In this document: positions 46,842-59,514 of the stretch, piece after piece
How the letters are laid out: each line of letters opens with the position of its first letter
Numbering within the stretch: the first letter of the stretch is position 1
Assembly: GCA_035236585.1 (NCBI GenBank)
Contig: CP141132.1
Coordinates: 56,331,880-56,395,879 of the forward strand
DNA from: Warburgia ugandensis
Taxonomy: Eukaryota; Streptophyta; Magnoliopsida; Canellales; Canellaceae
Reading direction: 5' to 3'
DNA: 64,000 nt
Notes under the pieces: generated by a model
Seen by the model: only the letters and a program-made list of their open reading frames with translations
Databases searched by the model: none
Told to the model about the DNA's origin: nothing
Made by a program: the position numbers and the translations under genes

Positions 46842-47685
46842 CATTGGCTACTAATTGGATACTTTTTATACAAAATTGAACACTTATCACTACTGATACC
46901 CATCTTGCCAGCATAGATTTTTATTTTTATTTTTATTTTTATTTTCATATCAAACCCCAGAAATGGATCTACAATACAGAGTAAAACAAATCCATTGTAA
47001 CTCCAGCTTTGCATCTTGAAAGAGAGTGGCACAGTGACAAACGTCAATTTATGGCAGCCTACCACTGCTGGCACTATAGTAGGATAAACAAAGCAATCGA
47101 TAGATCTAGCAAAAATTGACTATCAGTGGATAAAGAAGTGAAGAAAAACCCTTTATCTATCGATTAGAGGGACAATAGAAGAGAGAATGATGATAAAAGA
47201 AGTAGGGAGCTGATAAAGAACGATAGCCAAAAATCCTAATTCTAGAACAACAGTAAGTAGCTAGTGATGCTTTTTTATTGGGGTTCTGGCAACAGGTAGA
47301 AGAGGACAACTAGAGGGGGAGAGAAACCAGACAACGGTTGCAATGGGTGGACATTCTGGAGCCAGACTAGGCAAAAGTAGCCATAAGAGGAAGGAGAAGA
47401 GATTTCCACCATTGGTACTATATACTATCAACGGAACTGAAGGAACCAAATGGAGTTGAGAAATGCAAATACCAAATGTAACTCATTGACTGCTTGTGGT
47501 AAAGCTGAGTAGAAGAATAAGAAAATCAAATAAAAAAAACCCAAATCTAGAATGGTGATAAGCAGCCGATGGTTCTTTTCGATCTAGGTTACTGGAAATT
47601 GGTGAAAGGAGATCTCCAGCCAAGGGCGAAGGCACTGGAGGTGCCGAATGGGCAAGATTGAGAAGGGGATCAAGCAGCACTCATC
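46842..47685. other. Spacer with a diverged local duplication
   Basis: No gene. Has a (TTTTTA)n-type tract at about 46917-46950. Two similar stretches of roughly 100 bp, near 47210-47310 and 47505-47610 (both containing 'ctagaa...agtaag/gataag...gatg'), suggest an old tandem duplication. Confidence 0.45.
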
Positions 47686-48097
47686 TGTAACACCCCTAAA
47701 TTTTCATTTCATTTTATGTAAATGGAATAAATAAAAAAGGAGAAATGCAGAATTAAATATTCAAGATTTTAAAATTTTAAGGATAATTAATAAAATACAT
47801 GAAATTGACCATTGAAACATCAATTTTAGTAATCTATTTGAGAAAACAAATCCAGTGACACTAAATATGTTGAAATCTAAGTTTGGACAAAAATTTTGTA
47901 AATTATTTTAATTAAGCTATTTAATAAAATTGAATGAAAGGGTAAAATAGTAATTAACCTTAGGTAGGATCCACTTGACGGGACACAACATCAACAAATA
48001 TAAATTGATTCTTGCACATAACTAGATATAATAATTACTTGCATTAATTGTGGGTAATGATTAAAACAAAAATTAATTAATTAATTAAATGCCATTT

Positions 48098-48196
<99 letters not shown>

Positions 48197-50920
48197 ACAG
48201 CTTGCCAATCGGTTAGCGTGGCCAACCTGAGGCTGCATTGAATGCTGGGCTACACGCAGCAGCCAAGGTCCCCATGTCGGTGTTGCTACAGCTGCTGACA
48301 GTCCTTACTCCTCTCCCCCTTTCGGCTGATGTAGCCACTACAACCAATTGTTGGTCTCTCTCTCGCTCTTCACCCTACCCTATTCTTCTCATCTATCAAT
48401 GAAAACACCCATCAACACCACCTGACCCACCAAACCAAGTAGGCCAGCTATGCTAGACCCACCTTCCTTTTTCTCCTCCAGCTAGGTAACCCCCTTTTTC
48501 CCTTTTCTTTTCTCCTCTTTTTCCCCTCTTGTTTGCCTTGCCAGACTAGTTTTTCAGGTAAGAATTTGTTGGTGAACGAATACAAACCAATAGGGCTAGA
48601 ACCATGTAAAAAACAACTCGAATGGAACATTCTAGCAATTAGATGGAATTAGGACACCTCAAAACCTAAGAAATTCTTATTATAGAGGACTGATCCATAT
48701 AGGACATTAGGATGAAGGAGGAACGGATGATTGAGATTGCACCGCTAGAACCATTTCTGTGCAGATGCACTATGAGGATGTGTGCACTTGGCACATTTCC
48801 ATGCATGCACCGCTTGTGTATAACAATTATAGACCAACTAGGGCCCCGATGCGTCCTAGGAACTGAGACGCACTCTGGTGCATTTTTGGAGATCATGATG
48901 CACTGAGCATTCTAGAATGTGAGTCACAAAGCTAGTGCATCCTGGTAATAGCGTTTTCTAGCCCATTCTAATCCAGATTCAATCTGAATCATTGAAATCT
49001 ATAAAAAAATTTAGATTTTCAATATTGGAAGCAATATAACTTCAAATTTAGTTTGGAAACATCCTCCGGACTCGTTTTGATGAGACGAATATATTAAAGT
49101 AATAAAATTTAGCATTTGGACAAATCTTGAACACTAGTTTTGAGCCATAGACTTCAGATGGCTTAGATCTACTAGATCGGAGGCATTAGACTTCAAATAT
49201 TTAGATAATTGGTTGTTCTAACACAATATAAATACTGATTTATAGTCAGATCATCCAAATAATTTAAAATAGCAACATTTTACATCAAGAAAATGTATAA
49301 TCATATATCTGATATATTAGAATTAGATCGACCGCCAAATCAACAAATTACCTTTGGATATACAATGAGATGATATAAAACACTAAATATATGTAGTGTT
49401 AAGATGTATTAGACCTAGATATAGATGATTAAGACACCTAAGGTAGACATTGAGAGTGATCTAAAAGTAGGATTGTCCCAAAAACTTTGGATTGAGCAAG
49501 ATTAGACCTTGCACAGCCTAGATTTACTGATCATAAGTATCCAAACCTTAATAAATGATTAAATTAATTACATAACATGGTAGATGAAATGAACTAATGG
49601 TTAGATTAGTAAACCAAAATTTATATATCTGGATTGTAGGATGAGACAAGAAACATAGATCAGACTCATTAGAGCAGGATTTGATTGTCAAATTTAAATA
49701 GGAGCTAGTGAGAGGCAATTAAACAATAAGAAACCTACAAAATACATGCAATCAAGTTAGATTAAACTACAAAATGGATAACTAAACTAATGTAATGATG
49801 GATTATTTTGATTGCCTTAGTTTAGGAATTGAACATTAGGGTGATTTGGATCTATTAATCTATCCGATCAGAATTTGATCTGATAGTCAAACCAATAGAT
49901 TAAACATTGAAATTAATAATAGACTATAGGTTAGGCTTTCAGAACAGATGGACGATCTCAATGGTTGATCTTTAATCAATGGTCAGGATTTGAAGATATT
50001 ACCAAAATAAAGATTTATATATATGATCAGAGATCTGTAAATATAAGGTCATCTTGTTTAAAGATTATCAAAGACTAAATGAGTTATAGATGGGAATTTG
50101 TGATAGGGAAATGACATTATATACATGTATGACTTGACAGATATGCCAATTGATACAACATTGAGATTATTGGATGATCTAAGGATTGGGATAGTGTGTA
50201 TTCGAGGTAGGTGGAATTTAAGATGCTAAGTTTCACAAATTGCATGATCTATTGATATGGTTATGATGTGATTTTCATAATTGCATGAGATTTGAGTTGC
50301 ATGAATTATTTATAAAATGCGATTATTATGCAATATTATACATGCAGTATTTATGACATGATTTATGAAATAAAAAGGCTATAATACTATATATTAAAAT
50401 TTATCATATTATGGTTTTGAGGATTGAAAATGCATGTCATTTATTTAAAATGCATGATTTAAGAGTGCAATGCATGTTTTATATTCACATGGTTTGATTT
50501 GGTAGCTATGTGGGCTTGATTTTGGTACACAGTACTAGCTATGCACATGATACATTATTTTTGTGATTTGATATGAGATAGGTATATAGTCTGATAATTT
50601 TATGATATCCAAGCATGGAGGCCTAAGGATTTTGTTTTTCACAGGTGTGTGCCTGGGGATGCTATGCTAGGAGAGATGTGGGGTTGGCCACCCCCCCTCT
50701 GCCCCCCTTGACTTTGATAGACACCTGCCCCATAAAAGGGCAAGCACTGTAGGGAATGGTATCATGGGTAGTCCATACTATGATTCTGATCCTCGCCCAT
50801 GCGGAATAGACACCTAGTCTCCCATTTTGGTGTTGACCAAGAGCGGCAGTCGATAGACCCAGGTGTTGGTTATCAATGTAGCATAGCAGTCCTTTGCATA
50901 TTTTGCATAGTGCTGCTACA
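47686..50920 (+). mobile_element. LTR-like sequence related to the LTR at 26611
   Basis: Starts 'tgtaacacccctaaat' and plausibly ends 'agtgctgctaca'. It shares with the 26611 LTR a long CT tract at the corresponding place and the block 'gtgcctggggatgctatgct' near 50650. The primer site after the end is not convincing and no target duplication is seen, so the right boundary is tentative. Confidence 0.6.
48101..48195. repeat. (CT)n microsatellite inside the LTR-like sequence
   Basis: 95 uninterrupted bases, preceded by an 'aattaatt' run. Confidence 0.98.
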
Positions 50921-52140
50921 AGCATGATTGAGAGACAGCATGTGTGCTTGGTTTTTTTTTTGGAGATCTGGGGTTGCGATCATGACTGAGTAACAGTGCC
51001 ATGACTATGTCTTATGATGATATGCTTGGTATGGGCTCATGGCCATTATGTATACCCAATGTTGACTGGATGATTGTGGGCTCCATATAGCTAGGAGTGT
51101 GACCACTGATGACTATATTCATTAATTTCATAAGTTTAACATCGTTTAACTCATTTGATTGTTTAGTATCATTATTCATGATTCGGTCCATGACTTGTAT
51201 ATGATCTTGCATTGCTGGATCAATTTATGATGTTACATTTATTTTGATATTCTAAAGTTTTAGGTTATCTTAAAGTTAATTATGCAAATTATTGATTATT
51301 AATGCAAAACGTTTTGGTGCATTGAGATGATTATTACATTGAGAAAGAAAATGTTTCATTTCAATTTTCTTAAGCCTCTTATTCCTTTACCAAGCATGGC
51401 TTGTTGAGGCATTGCACTATTTTTACAATGCCTTAGATATTGAGTAACAAATCGGACCTTTGAGGAGTCAAACGAGTAGTTGATCAAGATATCATCATCT
51501 AAGGGAATGTTGTAATTTTACTTGAGCCATACATGTATATCTGTGGTATTTTGGACTTGAGTTGTAATGATGCATAGATTTTGGCTATTGAATGGATGGG
51601 TCCTAAAGAAGTAAACTTATTTCTAAAAGGTTTGTTTGAAAAATGAAAAATATATTTGAGTTTTCAAATTTTAAATATCAAATTGAATCATAAATAGCAT
51701 CGTAGTGAGGTGATGGTTAACACTCAAGATTTTAAAATGAAATTCCTTGAAAATATTTTCTTCTATTTTGTTTTTGAAACTATTTTTCAAAATTGGGGCC
51801 CCACCTTTTGATAGGATTTGTGAAAAAGTATTTGAAAAACCTAAGTCGTCACACGATTGGCTAAGTTGCTTCCCCCAGTCGGTGACATGGAGCCGATCAT
51901 CAATGATCAACCGAAGATGAAATGCCAGATGAGAAAGGAAAGAAAGGAGAAAAAGGAAAGAGATGGAGAAAAGGAAAGGAAAGGAGAGAGAAAAAAGGAA
52001 ATTTTTAGCACTTCCATATATTAATATGGGCACTCTTGGTGTTAAAAACTTATACCCTTGATTTTCATAAGGACATCCTATGATGGACCAAAAATAGTAC
52101 CCCTTAAAATGATAATGACACCCTTATTTAGGAAAACCAA
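50921..52140. other. Retroelement-like but unassigned sequence
   Basis: No coding region. From about 51717 'taacactcaagattttaaaa' resembles the start of a TGTAACACCC-type LTR, so a further decayed LTR may begin there. Text such as 'accaagcatggcttgttgag' (51399) is typical of plant LTR interiors. Boundaries cannot be set. Confidence 0.35.
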
Positions 52141-52480
52141 TATTGGCGAGTGCACTCAGTGTTACCTAGGAGTGGATGACTCGATTATAGCTAGGAGTGG
52201 ACTTGGTAATAGCTAGGAGAAAACTCAGTGATAGCTAGTAAGTGGACTTAGTGAACAATGTAGAATGTGGACATAGTAACTACTACAAGTAGACTTGATA
52301 ACACCACGAGTGGGTAGACTTGGGAATAGTGGTGAGATGACCCAGGAATAGTATTAGGATGACTGATGAATAGTGAAGGATTAACTCGGTCAATAGTAGT
52401 GAGATGACTCAATGAAAATTATGAATGACTTCAGGTGGACTTGGGGACCATTTTGAGAGCTATTTGTGAGTAGCTAATGA
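52141..52480. repeat. Degenerate minisatellite, unit about 22-28 bp
   Basis: Repeated variants of 'aatagctaggagtggactt', drifting into 'aatagtggtgagatgac'. Roughly a dozen units of unequal length. Confidence 0.65.
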
Positions 52481-52559
52481 CGGTGGGTGCGAAAGGAACT
52501 AATAGGCTTTTAGATGGCAGGCTTCTAGGTTCTTATAGTATACTTGATGATATATTAGC

Positions 52560-52950
52560 ACTTTGACTCAATAGAGAGAGTTGAGCAGGGAGAGCAACAA
52601 CCCTTCAAGGAGAAACTGTAGATACACACAAACAACTAATGGAGCCCCTGAAAAGTGCAGACAGTTATTGGAAGATGATCTGGACCAAAGTTATGCTTGC
52701 AATTTTGGGGAGCTAAACTAAGTTGTAAGGATTTATTGCATTCTCCTCCCATGGGCAAGGAGGGGGATTTAGGGAGGCTTTCAATCTCCTCCTTCTAACT
52801 ATGTAATAGGATAAGATAGTGGATTCTTAATCTCCTATGGGCATGATAGTTGAATCACATAAATCTTTGTTTCTCCTTATGTGTTTGATTATTCTTATAG
52901 ATATACAATGCCGATGGTTAGATCTTCTAAACAATGACAGATCTTGCAAA
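52560..52950 (+). mobile_element. Copia-type LTR fragment
   Basis: Aligns with 31150-31335: 'actatgtaataggataagat' against 'actatgtaatatgatcagat', 'gggcatgatagttgaatcac' against 'aggcatgatagccaaaccac', and 'tgtgtttgattattctt'. No primer site follows. Confidence 0.55.
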
Positions 52951-52952
52951 AG

Positions 52953-53411
52953 TGTGACCAAAATCCTCCATTAGATCTCACTAAAGGAAGATCAAAAGTG
53001 AGATAATTTCACAAGCAAAAGAAATAAATCCTTTTCTTGGACACAAGAGATAAGAGAAACTTGACTTGGAATATAAAAATCAAAACCATAAAAATGTATG
53101 GGAATTTTGAGAAGGATTATAAAAAAATAAAGACTAAAACAATAAGGTTAAAAGTGAAAATTGAAATAAGTGGAGGCTTTACTTCCATTTTCACTATGTA
53201 AATCAATACAAATGAGCTCTTTATATAGGTTTAAACATATACATACGTAATAAATAACTACCTGAGGATTGTCAAACTACTCATAAGTTACATTGGTCAT
53301 TAAAGGTAGTTATTTAACAATGTAAAGCACACAGATCACAAGCTTAATTATGACGCATACATGACTCTAGATTATTACATATGACCGAAGATTTAACTTA
53401 TATTTTTAACA
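52953..53411 (-). mobile_element. Probable Copia 3' LTR, minus strand
   Basis: The minus strand LTR start 'tgttaaaaatataag' directly follows a polypurine tract. The far end is tentatively 'tgtgacc' on the + strand at 52953. Length (about 460 bp) suits Copia. No partner LTR was found in the window. Confidence 0.45.
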
Positions 53412-53426
53412 TCTCCCCCTTAAATT
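53412..53426 (-). other. Polypurine tract of the minus-strand Copia element
   Basis: Minus strand 'aatttaagggggaga' immediately before the LTR start, the standard Copia arrangement. Confidence 0.6.
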
Positions 53427-54073
53427 AAACCGTTAACTTCAACATCAAAGAATTATTCTCAAAATGGGATGTTTTTGAAGATATCTTGTTTTTGTTCCTC
53501 TTTGTTGTAGTACTCCATGATCATGCATATTTCTATGAGCTCCATCTTGTATTTTTATATATGTTTAATAGCCTTTTACAATAGATTTTCCTCTTCTTTT
53601 TTTCATTGACTTTTCTTCTTCTTTTTATTTCGTGATTAGTTAGGTTTTTCCAAGAGATCTACTTTGATTGCCAATAGCATAACCCTTGCAACTAAACATG
53701 ACCTTCACAAGAAGTTATACCCTCCCCTAAAGGGTGTCCATCTCCCACCAATGGTTAGAATGTAAAAATTTGCCACATCCCAATTACTCTATTTTAGAAA
53801 CAAAGGGCAAAGGTTCTTTGGGAAATGCAAATTGCAAGCAATGACTAAAGGGAATTATGGGAAAATATTATATAAATCTTTTGCCTTTTACAAGTAATGT
53901 TGATCAATTAAAAATAAAGTCTTCCTTATTGATTTGTGAGAGTGTACAATTCCAACTCTAGTAGTCACAGAAGCCATTAAACTTTTCCCTTTTTCTTTTT
54001 GGAGTGATGTTAAACACAATTTTGTTAATTTTGATGAGGACAAAATCATCCTATAGAATTTGATGTAATCATA
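53427..54073. other. Unassigned DNA
   Basis: T-rich, no gene recognised. Could be internal Copia 3' sequence on the minus strand near the polypurine tract, but no coding motif supports this. Confidence 0.4.
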
Positions 54074-54290
54074 GTGGATATATGTTATGCCAAACTTTAT
54101 CAGCCTAAAAAATCCCTACCTTCAATGCTAAGATGTCTACTATTCTATTTCCCTCCCAGTAGGAGTGATGGATTTCCCAACCATAGCATTGCAAGAACAA
54201 GTGTAGGATTTGAAACTCCCTCACTCTTAACAAAGTCTTGGTTGAAGTGCCTATACCACTAGTTGAGAGTCTCCTTGTGGAATAATATTG
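54074..54290 (-). pseudogene. L1-type LINE RNase H remnant
   Basis: Minus strand reads LLRVREFQILHLFLQCYGWE, then IHHSYWEGNRIVDILALKVG, which matches the end of the plant L1 RNase H domain (usual form R-E-x-N-x-x-A-D-x-L-A). It is about 60 residues long and nothing upstream is recognisable. Confidence 0.65.
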
Positions 54291-54318
54291 GAAATGGACA
54301 AGTTTGTATACACACGAG

Positions 54319-54870
54319 GCTTTTAAAGTTGGCATAAAGAAGTCGCTTATTTGACTGTCGACTTTGTAAATATTTTACAAGTTGGTTAGAAATAACTAGC
54401 TTTAAAAGTAAAGACTTAAGAAGTTGTTTAACTATAAATGACTTTAAAAAATTGGGGCAAAGAGGAAAATTTTCTCAGGAAGGACTTTTAAAGTCGTTTA
54501 CAATTAAATGACTTCAAAAGTTGATAACTTTTAAAGTTGTTTATACCTAAGTGAATTTAAAAGTCAACAAATTTTGAAGTCATTTAGCATAAGCAACTTC
54601 AAAAGTATGCCAATAAATTTGGCGGGAAGATTATATTATGCGGGAATGGTCTTTCAAAGTCGTTTGACTCTAAATGACTTCAACTATTAATAACTTTTGA
54701 AGTCGTTTAGTCATAAACAACTTTAAAAGTCATTTACTTTTGAAGTCATTTGAGTCAAATGACTTTAAAAGTCCATTCCCATATATACTTTTGAAGTCAT
54801 TTAGAACTAACGACTTCAAAAGTTTATGTTTTCTAAAGTCATTTAGTACTAAACAGCTTCTAAAGTCCTT
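54319..54870. repeat. Left subterminal repeat array of the CACTA element
   Basis: More than ten copies in both orientations of a 13-bp core around 'gacttttaaagtc', usually followed by 'gttta' or 'attta', with small changes (aacttttgaagtcgttta, aatgacttcaaaag). Two further copies lie at about 55655-55720. Confidence 0.85.
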
Positions 54871-55320
54871 GTTCATTTATAACTAGTTAATCACATATCA
54901 TTTTTTCCTGTATCCTCTTCTTCTCACGGGAGGCATGATGACTTCTTCCTTAGTACTTATGCTTCGCTTTTTTCCCTTCTTGGTTTCCATTTTGGATGTT
55001 TTGACTATGTGTCATGAAAAGAACTGTAAGTAAACCATAACTTCTTTTGATCTTGAATTACTTTCTTGTTATTAACTCTCTCTACTTTTATTTATAGATC
55101 ATGTGGGTTTTCTCACTATAGATGTTGGGGTTAAGAAGTCTTCTAGATCATCCTAATTTTATGAAAATCATATAATTTCATTGCAAATGACAACTGCTTC
55201 TCTTTCTAGCCATCACTATTGGAGAAAGGGAGAATATTACGATTTGTGGCTCCCACCCAAAATTAGGGTTTGATGAAGAGTAGTGCTTATACCATCAACT
55301 TTTGGCTGAGAAAAAATATA

Positions 55321-55355
55321 GCGCGCGCGCACACACACACTCTCTCTCTCTCTAT
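55321..55355. repeat. Compound GC/CA/CT microsatellite
   Basis: A (GC) run passes into (AC) and then (TC) without interruption, a small triple compound repeat. A separate (TA)n tract lies at about 55526-55550. Confidence 0.9.
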
Positions 55356-55517
55356 AGAATGGGTATCACCTGAACACTAGGCCAGATTTTAATGAAAAAG
55401 AGCAGATTCACTCTTTGATCTTGTATTAATAAGATCTAATAATATATAACATTTAATATATGTAACATTGGATGTAATCAAAAGGTAATTTGATTTCCTT
55501 GTTGACATGTTTGTATA

Positions 55518-55557
<40 letters not shown>

Positions 55558-56115
55558 TTGTGTTTGTAAAATCGGTTTCATTGTGTATTTATGTAAGGTA
55601 TTGTAATGTATAAAAAGTAGATAAATATGCTTTCAATGTGAAAATTTAAAAAATTTTAAAGTCGTTTTCTATAAACAACTTTAAAAGTCCATACTTTTAA
55701 GGTCATTTAAAGCTAAACCAAACAACTTCAATTGTACATCTGTTTTAATAATTATTTCATCGACTTCCACCGTGCTTTTTTGGTCTATGTTTATGATCTA
55801 AGCACAAAAACTAAGCTAGATTTCTGTTTCACTAACCTAATCCAAATCCTACATGTGAATTGGAACTACATTCACAAATTTGATGTCAATATCAATTTTT
55901 GAATGTTGGTTAGTATCTCTTTATTTGTCTCATATGTGTTATGCATGTTTGAAGAATTTTTACAAGGTTATAGGTTAGAAATTTTCTTTTAAAAGTTAAT
56001 TTCATTCTTGAATGTGTTTGTCATATTTTTCTTTTTTTCATTGTTAATTGAAAATTTCCATGAAATGTATTTATTTCAAATACTTCTAATTCTTGCATAA
56101 CTAAAGTTTGCTAAA

Positions 56116-58572
56116 ATGTCTAACCTAATCTTTTCATGTCTAACAGGTCTCTGCGTAGATTTTCTTCAATTTCTTGTGATAATAGATAAATATGCTTGGA
56201 TGATTATGAAAAGAATATCAAAAGAATATGAGGAGGAAACAGAAAAATTCATAGAGTTCACAATTAGGGCAGGTATTGATCATAATTGCATGGTTGTCCA
56301 TGCTCAAAATGTGGAAACTTGAAAAAAGTAACTATAGGGGTGTTGAGAGAACACTTGTGCTTCAATGGAATCGATAAAAGCTACCACCCATGGACTTGGT
56401 ATGGAGAAGAACTTATGCATAGGCCCTCAACAAGGCCTAGAAGATATGATCAAGACATTGTATGAAGTGTTGGAGACAATACAACTGTACTGATGTTTCG
56501 AGATCCATATGATGACTTCCAGGATGACCTTGAGCAATTTCATACTACAATAGAGGAAGTCAATGAGTTGTTGTACCCTGAGTGTAAAGATTATACCAAG
56601 CTGTCCACAATGGTAGAACATTTCAATGTGAAATCAAGATTTGATTTTTTAGATCAAGGTTTTATAGAAGTCTTAAAAGTAGTGGGTAAGATGCTACCAA
56701 AGGATAATAAATTGGCAAAGTCCACATGGGAGGCAAGGAAAACCCTAGTTGTATTAGGATTGAAGTATGAGAAGATACATGTGTGTCCCAATTATTACAT
56801 CTTGTATATGAAGGAGCACAAGGATAAAACTATATGCCCAACTTGTGGACAGGCAAGATGGAAGTTAAAGAAGAATTTAACTAAGACCATTACTAATGTT
56901 CCTGTAAAGGTTCTATGGTACTTTCCCACTATTCCAAGGTTCAAAAGAATGTTTAGTATAACAGAAACATCAAAGAAATTAGTGTGGAATGCCAAGGACA
57001 AAGTAGTTGATAGCTTTTCATGCCATCCAACAATAGGCCAGCATAGAAGCTTATAGACTTCATGTGGGCTAATTTTGGTAAAGAACTTAGAAACCTACAA
57101 CTTGCATCGTGAAGGGATGCAATGCTTGTGCTATATGTAGTGATTAACATATGCTGTACGACTCAAACATGGTAGGAAAATGGCATTCCTTGGACACAGA
57201 AGATGGTTGTGTACAGACCATCCATATTATTTTAAGAAGGGAGAATTTAACAAGAGTGTAGAGACAAAGACACTTCCAAAGATGTTGAAAAGATGACAAG
57301 TATTGGAGTAGGTTGAAAACATTAATGCCTTGTGGGAAAAGAAGAAATCAAGTAAATGTGCATGTGAAAGTAATTGTAGAAGTTGTTGGAAGAAGAAATA
57401 AATATTCTTTTGTCTGGCATACTGGAAATCACTACATCTATGCCATGTGCTTGATGTCATGCACATTGAGAAGAATGTGTGTGAAAACTTGTTTGATACC
57501 TTGCTTAATATCCTAGGAAAAACAAAGGATGGACTTGTAGCTAAAATGGATCTTATGAACATGGATTTGAAGAGGAGATTACATCTAGAGGACAGGGGAA
57601 GTTGAGGAACATACCTGGTTAAGGTAAATTATACACTTGATATAGAGGAGAGGAGAATAATATGTAAAACCCTATTTGAGCTCAAAGTCCCAGATGGCTA
57701 CTCTTCAAACTTTAAAAAGATTGTCTTCATGGAAGAGATGAAATTGTTGGGATGAAGTCCCACAATTTCCATGCATTGATACAACAACTACTGCACATAG
57801 CAATATGTTCAGTGTCACCAGACAAAGTTAGGGGAGCAATTACAAAATTCTACTACTTCTTTAATGTTTGTGTAAGAAGGTGGTAGATGTTTCAAAATTA
57901 CAAGAAATTCAAGGTCATCTAGTGACAACTTTATATGAGCTTGAGATAATCTTCCCACCATCCATCTCTGACATCATGGTACACTTAATAGTGCACCTCA
58001 TTGATGAGGTCAGACTCTGTGGGCCAATCTACTTACGATAGATGTACCCATTTAAGAGTTACATGAAAATTTTAAAAGGGTATGTACATAATCACAACCA
58101 GCCAGAGGGGTGTATAGCTGAATGTTATATTGCAGAGGAAGTAGTGGAGTTTTGCACAAAGTACTGATCAAGAGTGGATGCAATTGGAATCCCAAGAATG
58201 AAATAATAAGTTGTATTTCATGATCCCAAGGATGCAAACCTCTATCGAGTGGCTATATATCGACAGTTGACTATAAAGAATGGAACTAAGCGCATCTTTA
58301 TGTGTTGTGAAATGTTGATAAACTCCAACCGTACATTAAGTAAGTTGATCGTGCATGCTTATGTAAAATTTAATTGTTGATGGTTACATTTTCTTTGATT
58401 ACTCTATTAATTAGTTTGTATGTATGTAGTGAACACATGGATGTACTCAAGGCAAAGAATCCAAAGAATCCAAGTTTTCAATAATTGGTTGCGTAAGAAG
58501 GTAAAATGAATGAATTCTCACTTAATATTTATTACAAAAACTACATTCTGTATATATGTATGTATGTATGTA

Positions 58573-58604
<32 letters not shown>

Positions 58605-59281
58605 ATCTTACATAAGCCTACTTAATATGAATAACCACAATTTCAAGATCAATGAGAAATAGCAAGCAATGGTATATCAAAAACCTTGGCTGGATGGCGA
58701 TAGGACCATGACCAGAAGTAATAAAATATGTTAGATATGCCATCAATGGTTATTACTTTTACACAAAAGACCGTGACGGCTCAAGAGTGCAACAAAATAG
58801 TGGAGTTAGCTTAGTTTCCAATGCTACATTCTTTTCCAGCTCAAAGGATAACTGGTCAATAGTGGCAGATGATATTTATTACAGGGTTATAAGAGAGATT
58901 TGGACCTTGGATTATACTTTTAAAATTGTGGTTACATTTAAGTGTGATTGGGTGGAACACAACAAAGGTAGCATAAAAAATGACGCCCTTGGATTGATAT
59001 TGGTTGACCTCAACAAGATCGGCCATAAAAATGATCAATTTATTTTGACATATCAAGCAAAACAAGTATTTTACATGCAAGACGAAAGTGATAAGAGATG
59101 GTCAACTATTTTATCATCCTATCAGAGGTATTTTTATGACCAAAATGACCTAGGAGATACTAAAATAAATTACCCTTCTATTATCAAAAAAATCCCATCA
59201 ATCAAAATAGTACTTGGTGAGAATGAGGATTATGTGCGTGACAAGACAAAGAGGGTGCTTGGGATTGAAAACTATATATAG
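56116..59281 (+). pseudogene. CACTA tnp2 transposase with DUF4218- and DUF4216-like regions, broken
   Basis: The transposase cuts and joins the transposon ends. In order, across frame changes: transposase-associated N-terminal domain (about 56190-56330, AWMIMKRISKEYEEETEKF; then, in another frame, GVLREHLCFNGIDKSYHPW); tnp2 core (56493-57056 open, 187 residues: FRDPYDDFQDDLEQFHTT, CPTCGQARWKLKK, KVLWYFPTIPRFKRMF), continued near 57180 (FLGHRRWLCTDHP) and 57440-57590 (LDVMHIEKNVCENLFDTLLN, ILGKTKDGLVAKMDL); DUF4218-like (about 57750-58200, MKSHNFHALIQQLLHIAI; MVHLIVHLIDEVRLCGP; EGCIAECYIAEEVVEFC); DUF4216-like (58730-59281, NGYYFYTKDRDGSRVQQNSG, WTLDYTFKIVVTFKCDWVEH, ALGLILVDLNKIGHKNDQFI, SDKRWSTI). 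The domain order is standard for plant CACTA elements. Several stops and frameshifts, mainly between 57050 and 58700, make it non-functional; the DUF4216 part keeps a 164-residue open frame. Confidence 0.9.
58553..58604. repeat. TGTA/TG/TA compound microsatellite
   Basis: A (TGTA) run passes into (TG) and (TA) inside an AT-rich stretch of the transposase relic, probably a former intron. A second short (TA) run lies at about 59313-59330. Confidence 0.85.
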
Positions 59282-59514
59282 TTAGGGGTATGTGGAATGT
59301 ATTAGTGAGTTGCAATATATATATATATATCCATACTTATAATTAGGTCTTTTGTCATGAGCTATATGGATTGATATATGAGCTATATGTGTGTACAAAG
59401 AATGCATGAATTAATGTTGACTATCATAAAAAGTCAATTTCACTGTGCATTAATTGTTCGATATTGTAAAGTACTAACATAAAAGGTATATATATTTTGA
59501 ACTAAAAATAATTT

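Noticed and set aside
31695..46846. 5-bp target duplication for element D
   Set aside because: 'cttgt' and 'cattg' do not match well enough; the right boundary may be truncated.
54258..54270. 'cactagttgagag' as the CACTA terminal inverted repeat
   Set aside because: No matching inverted copy or 3-bp duplication could be found on the right side.
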